The notes below the pieces were generated by a model. It had not been told where the DNA came from. It made no database searches and saw only the letters and a program-made list of their open reading frames with translations. Below are positions 1-6,001 of a stretch of 6,001 nt of DNA, one piece after another (within the stretch, counting starts at the first letter, position 1; every line of letters begins with the position of its first letter). The stretch comes from Opitutia bacterium UBA7350. GTDB lineage: Bacteria; Verrucomicrobiota; Verrucomicrobiia; Opitutales; Coraliomargaritaceae. The DNA lies in assembly GCA_002470925.1 (NCBI GenBank), contig DKOX01000091.1, positions 1 through 6,001 of the forward strand. The letters are read 5' to 3'. Both the position numbers and the translations under genes were made by a program.

Positions 1-255
1 CGTTATTGGGATTTCAGTCAGGCGCCCAGTGCTGACGAATTAAAAGAGGGAGAGGTCCTCCTGCTCAGCACGCGCCGCTGGCGGCTGGATGACGAGCTCC
101 TCGCGGATTGGCGGGCCGGCAAGGCGCTGCGCCCGCGGCACGATCATCGCGCCAAAATTCAAACCGCCTACGGGCAACTGGAAATTGAAACAGTGCAAGG
201 CTTCAGCCCCGGCAACAGTTCCTGGGTTGAACTGGCATTGATCCGTAAACCTTGA
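1..255 (+). CDS. C-terminal part of an unrecognised protein, possibly a membrane glycosyltransferase (5' end outside window)
   Basis: Frame 1 is open from the first base to a TGA at 253-255, giving 84 residues of a protein whose start lies upstream. The visible part is soluble, charged and Arg/Asp/Glu-rich. It begins RYWDFSQAPS, contains a short hydrophobic strand (EGEVLLLSTRRW) and ends in another strand (SWVELALIRKP). This resembles the alternating strand/helix tail that follows the membrane region in many GT39/ArnT-like glycosyltransferases, and the next gene is a PAP2 lipid phosphatase, which would fit an envelope-glycan locus. That assignment is inference: no diagnostic motif lies in the visible part. 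The reading frame and codon use look like a genuine gene. The stop lies 8 bases before the ATG of the next gene, so the two are probably co-transcribed. Confidence is good that it codes and low for the function. Confidence 0.6.
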   Translation, partial: RYWDFSQAPSADELKEGEVLLLSTRRWRLDDELLADWRAGKALRPRHDHRAKIQTAYGQLEIETVQGFSPGNSSWVELALIRKP

Positions 256-1395
256 ACGCCACGATGTCCGCACCCCTGAAATTCCTGCAACAGCCCGCGG
301 TTTACCTGCCCCTCCTCGCGGGGGTATTGTTCAGTTTAATCGCCAATCTGCTCGGCTGGGATCAAGGGGCACAGGCTTGTTTTTATGAGGTCACTGCCGA
401 TCACTGGACGGGGCGGGATATGCCCCTCATGGTTGCGCTGTATGAATACGGCGTCCTGCCCGCCCTTATTCTGGGAGTCGGCGGACTGCTCGTCTGGCTC
501 GCCGGTTATTATCTTAAGGAGGTGCAAGCCCTCCGCAAAGTCAGCTTTTACCTCTTCGCCGTACTCGCACTTGGCAATGGCATCCTCGCTAATTTTCTGT
601 TGAAGGGCTATTGGGGACGCCCCCGCCCCGCGCAGGTCGATCTTTATGGCGGCACACAGGCGTTTGAACCGAGCCTTTGGATTGACCTCGCCAGCACGGG
701 AAAATCATTCCCCTGCGGTCACGCCACTATGGGATTTTATTTCTTTGCCTTGGCGCTCCTCCTCCAGGGCACGGCGCGGCGCGTGGTCCTTGCGCTCGCC
801 CTGCTCTTTGGGGGTGTCATCGGACTCTCCCGCATGAGCTATGGCGGGCACTTTTTAACGGATGTGATCTGGGCAGGTATTCTTATGTGGCTGGTGGCAT
901 ACGGTCTGCAGCAAGCCCTCGGCCTACAGCATGATTGGCGCTACACCGAGCGCCCGCCGCACAATGCGGGCGCGGCGCGGCGGCGGCGTTTTGTTCGCCT
1001 CGCCTTACTGCCGATCGTGCTGGTGCTCTTGCTTCTAGTGGCGACCCGCAGCCCCCGCGACAAGACCGACCACCTCAGCCTCGAAGCATCCGGCGCAAGC
1101 CTTTATCTCGACCTCGACCTGCGCGGCGAGTTGAAATTTGAAAAAGGCGAGGCGGGTACCGCCATGGAATTTATTACCCGCGGGCAGGGCTTCGGTTTCC
1201 CAAAAACCAAACTCCACCTTGAGAGCGAATCCGGCGCCACACCCGACCGCACCCGGGTTTACCATCGTGTGCGCGGCTTCTTCTCTGACCTGCAAGCCAG
1301 CACCCGCATCCGCCTCCCTGCGGGGCACCGCTACGAGATTCAACTCCATCCCAAGCGCCTGGAGGGTTTGCGCATTGAGGATAAGGCGACCGAAG

Positions 1396-2490
<1,095 letters not shown>

Positions 2491-2614
2491 CCTGCCAAAA
2501 ACACAGACAGACCCCCGACTGACAAGCCCATTTCAGATATTCTTGAACTAAGGGGCGACTTGATTGCGTTCGTGCTTGCATGACTGTGCAAAAATTCCAC
2601 GCTCAAAAAGATTT
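2491..2614. promoter_or_regulatory. Divergent intergenic region between rlmN and carB
   Basis: This 124-base gap must hold the promoters of both rlmN (leftward) and carB (rightward), since the genes are divergent. No strong sigma70 pair is visible. TTGAAC (2543-2548) and TTGATT (2560-2565) could serve as rightward -35 elements, but neither has a good -10 box 16-18 bases downstream. There is no attenuator-like hairpin followed by a T-run and no leader ORF rich in a regulatory amino acid. CTTGA occurs twice, 17 bases apart (2542 and 2559). The region's role is inferred from gene orientation. Confidence 0.5.
2576..2591. promoter_or_regulatory. Dyad TTGCA-N6-TGCAA upstream of carB, possible operator
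   Basis: Two perfect five-base half-sites (2576-2580 and 2587-2591) flank a six-base spacer. The dyad ends 23 bases before the chosen carB ATG, where a dimeric repressor would block transcription or early elongation. The N6 spacing is common for helix-turn-helix dimers, but the half-site does not match an ArgR, PurR or CRP box that I know. A dyad of this size can also arise by chance in 124 bases. Confidence 0.25.
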
Positions 2615-5600
2615 ATGCCAAAACGAACCGATATTGAGACGATTTTAATTATTGGATCCGGTCCCATTGTGATCGGTCAGGCCTGTGAGTTTGATTACTC
2701 TGGCACCCAAGCCTGTAAAGCTTTGCGCGAGGAAGGTTACCGGGTGGTGCTCGTCAACAGCAACCCCGCGACCATCATGACGGACCCCGAATTCGCGGAT
2801 GTCACGTATATCGAGCCGCTCACGGTGGACGCCCTCGAAAAAATAATTGCGAAGGAACGCCCGCAGGCCCTCCTCCCAACCCTTGGGGGCCAGACCGGCC
2901 TCAACCTTTCCATGGACCTCAACGCCGCGGGAATCCTTGATAAATACGGGGTTGAAATGATCGGCGCCAAACCAGAGGCGATTGAAAAAGGCGAAGCGCG
3001 CGAAGTCTTCAAACAGGCGATGCTCAAGATCGGCCTCGACGTGGCGCGTTCCGCTACCGTTAACAATCTGCCGGATGCCCTGAAAGCCGCAGATGAATTG
3101 ATCGGCGATTTCCCCATCATCATACGCCCCAGTTTCACCCTCGGCGGAGCAGGCGGCGGGATCGCCTACAATCGCGAGGAATACGAGAAAATGGTGCAGG
3201 CCGGGCTCGAAATATCCCCCACCACCGAGGTGCTCGTTGAAGAATGCCTCCTCGGGTGGAAGGAATACGAGATGGAGGTCATGCGCGACCACAAGGATCA
3301 ATGCGTCGTGATTTGCTCCATTGAGAATTTTGACCCTATGGGCGTGCATACCGGGGACTCCATTACGATCGCTCCGGCAATGACCCTCACGGACAAGGAA
3401 TATCAATTGATGCGCGATGCCTCCTTCGCCTGTATTCGCGAAGTCGGAGTTGAGACCGGTGGTTCCAATATCCAGTTTTCGGTCAACCCCGCGAACGGAC
3501 GCATGGTCGTGATTGAGATGAACCCGCGGGTCTCCCGCAGTTCTGCCCTCGCTTCCAAAGCCACCGGTTTCCCGATCGCCAAAATGGCCGCGAAACTCGC
3601 GGTCGGTTACAGTCTCGACGAATTGCGGAATGACATCACCCGCGAAACTCCCGCCAGCTTTGAGCCGACCATTGATTACGTTGTAACCAAGATCCCCCGC
3701 TTTACCTTTGAAAAATTTCCGGGCGCGGACAAGACCCTCACCTCCGCCATGAAATCGGTCGGTGAAGCAATGGCGATTGGTCGCACCTTTAAAGAGTCCT
3801 TCCAAAAAGCCCTGCGCTCGCTCGAAATCGGCGCACCGGGTTTTGTTGGCCCTAAAAACGCCGGACTCGATGAACCCGTCAAGGATCTACAAAAAATCCG
3901 CGAGGGAATTGCCATTCCAACTTCCGAGCGGGTCTTCTGGTTGCGCCATGCCTTCCTGAAGGGAATGAGCGTTGAGGATGTGCACGAAATCTGCGCGATC
4001 GACCCTTGGTTCCTGCAGCAATTAAGTGAATTGGTGGACATCGAAAATGCTCTGCGTGCCACCAGCCTTACAAAACTTGAAGCGCCCCTCATGCGACAAG
4101 CGAAGGAGGCGGGCTTCAGTGATGCCCTCATCGCGCAACTCATCGGCGCCAACCGCCAACCCGTCCGCAAAAAACGGGAAGCCCTCGACATTCATACCCA
4201 GTATCGCCTGGTCGATACCTGCGCCGCCGAGTTCCAAGCCTACACCCCTTATTTCTATTCCTCCTACGGGGCGGAAAATGAAATTACCCCGACCGACAAG
4301 AAGAAGATTATGATTCTCGGCGGTGGCCCCAACCGCATCGGGCAAGGCATCGAATTCGACTATTGCTGCGTGCACGCCTCCTTTGCCCTGCGCGAAGCCG
4401 GTTTTGAAACCGTCATGGTCAACTCCAATCCTGAGACCGTTTCCACCGACTACGATACCTCCGACAAACTCTTCTTTGAGCCCCTCACCCTTGAGGATGT
4501 GCTTGAAATCTATCACCAGGAGCAATGCGACGGCGTGATCGTTCAATTTGGTGGGCAGACTCCGCTCAACCTCGCGAGCGATCTTGAAGCTCACGGTGTC
4601 AACATCATCGGCACCTCCCCCTCCATGATCGATGCCGCGGAAGACCGAGACCTCTTCCGTAAAATCCTTGATCGCATCGACCTAAAGCAGCCCAAGAACC
4701 GCATCGCCCATTCTCAGGAACAAGCCTACGAACTCGCCGGCGAAATCGGCTTCCCCATTTTGTTGCGCCCCTCCTTCGTGCTGGGTGGACGCGGGATGTT
4801 TATCGTGTACGACATTGGCGAAATGAAGGCGATCGTTCGCGACGTCTTTGAAGTAGCGCCCGGCAAGCCCGTCCTGCTCGACCAATTCCTGGAGGATGCC
4901 TACGAACTGGATGTCGATTGCATCTCCGATGGCGAAACTGCCGTAATTGGCGGGATGCTACAGCACGTTGAATTTGCGGGCGTTCACTCGGGGGACGCCG
5001 CGATGGTGATGCCGCCCCATACCCTTTCGGAGGTGATGCTTGAAAAAGTGCGTAAGGCCACCTATGCCCTCGCCCGCGAGCTTGAGGTTATCGGCCTCAT
5101 GAATGTGCAATACGCCATCAAGGACGACGAACTCTTTATCATCGAAGTCAACCCGCGTGCCTCCCGCACCGTGCCCTTTGTTTCAAAAGCGATTGGTATT
5201 CCCCTTGCCAAACTTGCGGCCCGCGTCATGGCGGGCGAAAAACTCTCCGACCTCGGCTTTACCGATGAAATCACCCCACCCTATTGGGCGGTTAAAGAAT
5301 CGGTCTTTCCTTTCAACCGATTCCCCGGCGCACCCATCATGCTCAGCCCTGAAATGCGCAGCACCGGGGAGGTGATGGGGCTCGACAAAGACCTGGGGGT
5401 TGCCTTTGCCAAGTCCCAAATGGCCGCGAAGCCCAGCTTGCCGGACTCCGGCGATGCCTTTATCTCCGTCAAGGATCACGATAAGGAACGTGCGGTGGAA
5501 ATCGCCCGCGGTCTCAGCGAATTGGGCTTTGGCATTATTGCCACCGCCGGCACGGGCACGATCCTCAAGGAAAATGGTATCGCCATCAAAAATGTCTACC

Positions 5601-5857
5601 GCCTCAGCGAGGGACGCCCCAACGTGATTGACCTCATCAAGAATGGAAAAGTCTCCCTTATCATCAACACTCCGCAAGGCACCGTCCCGCGTCAAAACGA
5701 GAACCTCATTCGCACCGAAGCACTCAAGCACAACATCTGCATCATGACAACGATCTCCGCTGCCGCCGCCGCAGTCGACGGAATCCGCAGCCTCCGTGAA
5801 AAAGGCTACGAGGTGCGCTCGATCCAGAGTTATTCGGAGGAATGTCATAAATCCTAA
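2615..5857 (+). CDS. carB: Carbamoyl-phosphate synthetase large subunit
   Basis: A 1080-residue cytoplasmic enzyme (E. coli CarB has 1073). With CarA it makes carbamoyl phosphate from bicarbonate, glutamine-derived ammonia and two ATP, for pyrimidines and arginine. The layout is standard: carboxyphosphate half (about 1-402), oligomerisation domain (403-555), carbamoyl-phosphate half (556-936) and MGS-like allosteric domain (937-1080). The two halves are homologous ([19 protein letters not shown] versus [19 protein letters not shown]). ATP-grasp metal ligands are present in both: Q287, E301, N303 and Q832, E844, N846. Counterparts of the E. coli ornithine-site residues are kept (E786, D794, E895, T1045). 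In the UMP pocket K957, T977, T980 and N1018 are kept, but K993 is Arg (R996) and T1017 is Pro (P1020). The ATG at 2615 is chosen because the protein then begins MPKRTDI, the family's usual start; an in-frame TTG at 2564 would add 17 unrelated residues. The ribosome site is weak (AAAAAG, 2605-2610). carA is not adjacent; purU follows after 14 bases. Confidence 0.98.
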   Translation: MPKRTDIETILIIGSGPIVIGQACEFDYSGTQACKALREEGYRVVLVNSNPATIMTDPEFADVTYIEPLTVDALEKIIAKERPQALLPTLGGQTGLNLSMDLNAAGILDKYGVEMIGAKPEAIEKGEAREVFKQAMLKIGLDVARSATVNNLPDALKAADELIGDFPIIIRPSFTLGGAGGGIAYNREEYEKMVQAGLEISPTTEVLVEECLLGWKEYEMEVMRDHKDQCVVICSIENFDPMGVHTGDSITIAPAMTLTDKEYQLMRDASFACIREVGVETGGSNIQFSVNPANGRMVVIEMNPRVSRSSALASKATGFPIAKMAAKLAVGYSLDELRNDITRETPASFEPTIDYVVTKIPRFTFEKFPGADKTLTSAMKSVGEAMAIGRTFKESFQKALRSLEIGAPGFVGPKNAGLDEPVKDLQKIREGIAIPTSERVFWLRHAFLKGMSVEDVHEICAIDPWFLQQLSELVDIENALRATSLTKLEAPLMRQAKEAGFSDALIAQLIGANRQPVRKKREALDIHTQYRLVDTCAAEFQAYTPYFYSSYGAENEITPTDKKKIMILGGGPNRIGQGIEFDYCCVHASFALREAGFETVMVNSNPETVSTDYDTSDKLFFEPLTLEDVLEIYHQEQCDGVIVQFGGQTPLNLASDLEAHGVNIIGTSPSMIDAAEDRDLFRKILDRIDLKQPKNRIAHSQEQAYELAGEIGFPILLRPSFVLGGRGMFIVYDIGEMKAIVRDVFEVAPGKPVLLDQFLEDAYELDVDCISDGETAVIGGMLQHVEFAGVHSGDAAMVMPPHTLSEVMLEKVRKATYALARELEVIGLMNVQYAIKDDELFIIEVNPRASRTVPFVSKAIGIPLAKLAARVMAGEKLSDLGFTDEITPPYWAVKESVFPFNRFPGAPIMLSPEMRSTGEVMGLDKDLGVAFAKSQMAAKPSLPDSGDAFISVKDHDKERAVEIARGLSELGFGIIATAGTGTILKENGIAIKNVYRLSEGRPNVIDLIKNGKVSLIINTPQGTVPRQNENLIRTEALKHNICIMTTISAAAAAVDGIRSLREKGYEVRSIQSYSEECHKS

Positions 5858-5871
5858 AACCACCGGAAGCT

Positions 5872-6001
5872 ATGCCCCAAGCACAGGAAACCATCGTCGC
5901 ACTCCTGCACGGCCCCGACCAACCCGGTCTGGTGTCGCGAGTCTCGAGTTGGATATTCCTGCGGGGCAGTAACATTCATCACGCCGATCAGCATAAGGAC
6001 G
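5872..6001 (+). CDS. purU: Formyltetrahydrofolate deformylase, N-terminal ACT domain (3' end outside window)
   Basis: An ATG at 5872 opens a frame that runs off the window after 43 codons. The segment reads as the first strand, helix and second strand of an ACT domain: TIVALLHGPDQPGLVSRVSS, then WIFLRGSNIHHADQHKD. The GPDQPGLV turn and the SNI-x-x-ADQH-x-D ending are characteristic of PurU, which hydrolyses 10-formyltetrahydrofolate to formate and tetrahydrofolate, supplying formate for PurT-dependent purine synthesis and balancing one-carbon folates. The full protein is normally about 280-290 residues, so roughly 240 residues, including the catalytic formyltransferase-like domain, are outside the window. 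The purine-rich GGAAG (5865-5869) lies only two bases before the ATG, closer than usual. The 14-base gap after carB suggests co-transcription. Another ACT-domain protein is possible, but the ADQH-x-D wording makes PurU much the best reading. Confidence 0.88.
   Translation, partial: MPQAQETIVALLHGPDQPGLVSRVSSWIFLRGSNIHHADQHKD

Noticed and set aside
1035..1349. Minus-strand frame of 104 codons opposite the extra phosphatase domain
   Set aside because: I considered whether the unrecognised tail might really be coded on the other strand. The sense frame is continuous with the PAP2 core and has a proper membrane-anchor pattern, whereas the antisense translation has no recognisable features.
2491..2510. 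Short ACAGACAGAC-type direct repeat upstream of rlmN
   Set aside because: It is only about two units long and has no partner elsewhere in the region; it is expected by chance.
2564..2614. Extended carB start at TTG 2564, adding 17 residues
   Set aside because: The added residues do not resemble any CarB N-terminus, whereas starting at ATG 2615 gives the usual MPKRTDI beginning.
2645..3805. Long open frame (386 codons) on the minus strand inside carB
   Set aside because: It lies wholly antisense to strongly conserved CarB sequence, its translation is Gly/His/Phe-rich without recognisable motifs, and such mirror frames are common in GC-rich genes.
4022..4594. Minus-strand open frame of 190 codons in the middle of carB
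   Set aside because: It is a shadow of the sense frame, with a low-complexity Gly/Val-rich translation and no sign of its own start signals.
5836..5850. GGAGG followed by ATG at 5842 near the end of carB, as a small ORF or alternative purU start
   Set aside because: The ATG is followed by a single codon and then TAA (5848-5850), so it codes for nothing; the purU frame starts at 5872.
5183..5863. Minus-strand open frame of 226 codons over the 3' end of carB
   Set aside because: It is antisense to the allosteric domain of CarB. Its translation shows no family motif, and its extent is explained by codon bias in the sense gene.

Overview
The window is ordinary, gene-dense bacterial chromosome, visibly GC-rich, with four complete or partial housekeeping genes, one membrane enzyme and almost no intergenic space. 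The protein sequences suggest a Gram-negative bacterium. The style of the CarB, RlmN and PurU proteins reminds me of Verrucomicrobiota (Opitutae-like), but that is an impression and no marker in the window proves it. I see no insertion sequence, phage gene, CRISPR array, tRNA or rRNA, and no clear sign of horizontal transfer.

Layout. Positions 1-255 (+) hold the last 84 codons of an unrecognised protein, possibly the soluble tail of a membrane glycosyltransferase. It is followed almost without a gap by a complete PAP2-family membrane phosphatase (264-1436, +) carrying an extra transmembrane helix and a C-terminal domain of about 130 residues that I do not recognise. Convergent to it, and overlapping its last 41 bases, is rlmN (1396-2490, -), the radical-SAM methyltransferase of 23S rRNA A2503 and tRNA A37. 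The overlap contains an imperfect hairpin. A 124-base divergent region (2491-2614) separates rlmN from carB (2615-5857, +), the large subunit of carbamoyl-phosphate synthetase, and contains a 16-base dyad. After a gap of only 14 bases comes the start of purU (5872 to the window end, +), formyltetrahydrofolate deformylase, cut by the window edge.

How the genes relate. The first two genes look like one transcription unit concerned with cell-envelope lipid or glycan chemistry (inference). rlmN is a stand-alone translation-fidelity gene. carB and purU are probably co-transcribed. They link carbamoyl phosphate supply for pyrimidines and arginine with one-carbon folate balance for purines. carA, the glutaminase subunit that CarB needs, is not next to carB.

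No previously undescribed system is convincingly present. The most notable points are the extra C-terminal domain and the Ser-to-Cys change in the PAP2 enzyme, the hairpin in the convergent overlap, the dyad upstream of carB, and the changes at two UMP-site positions in CarB.
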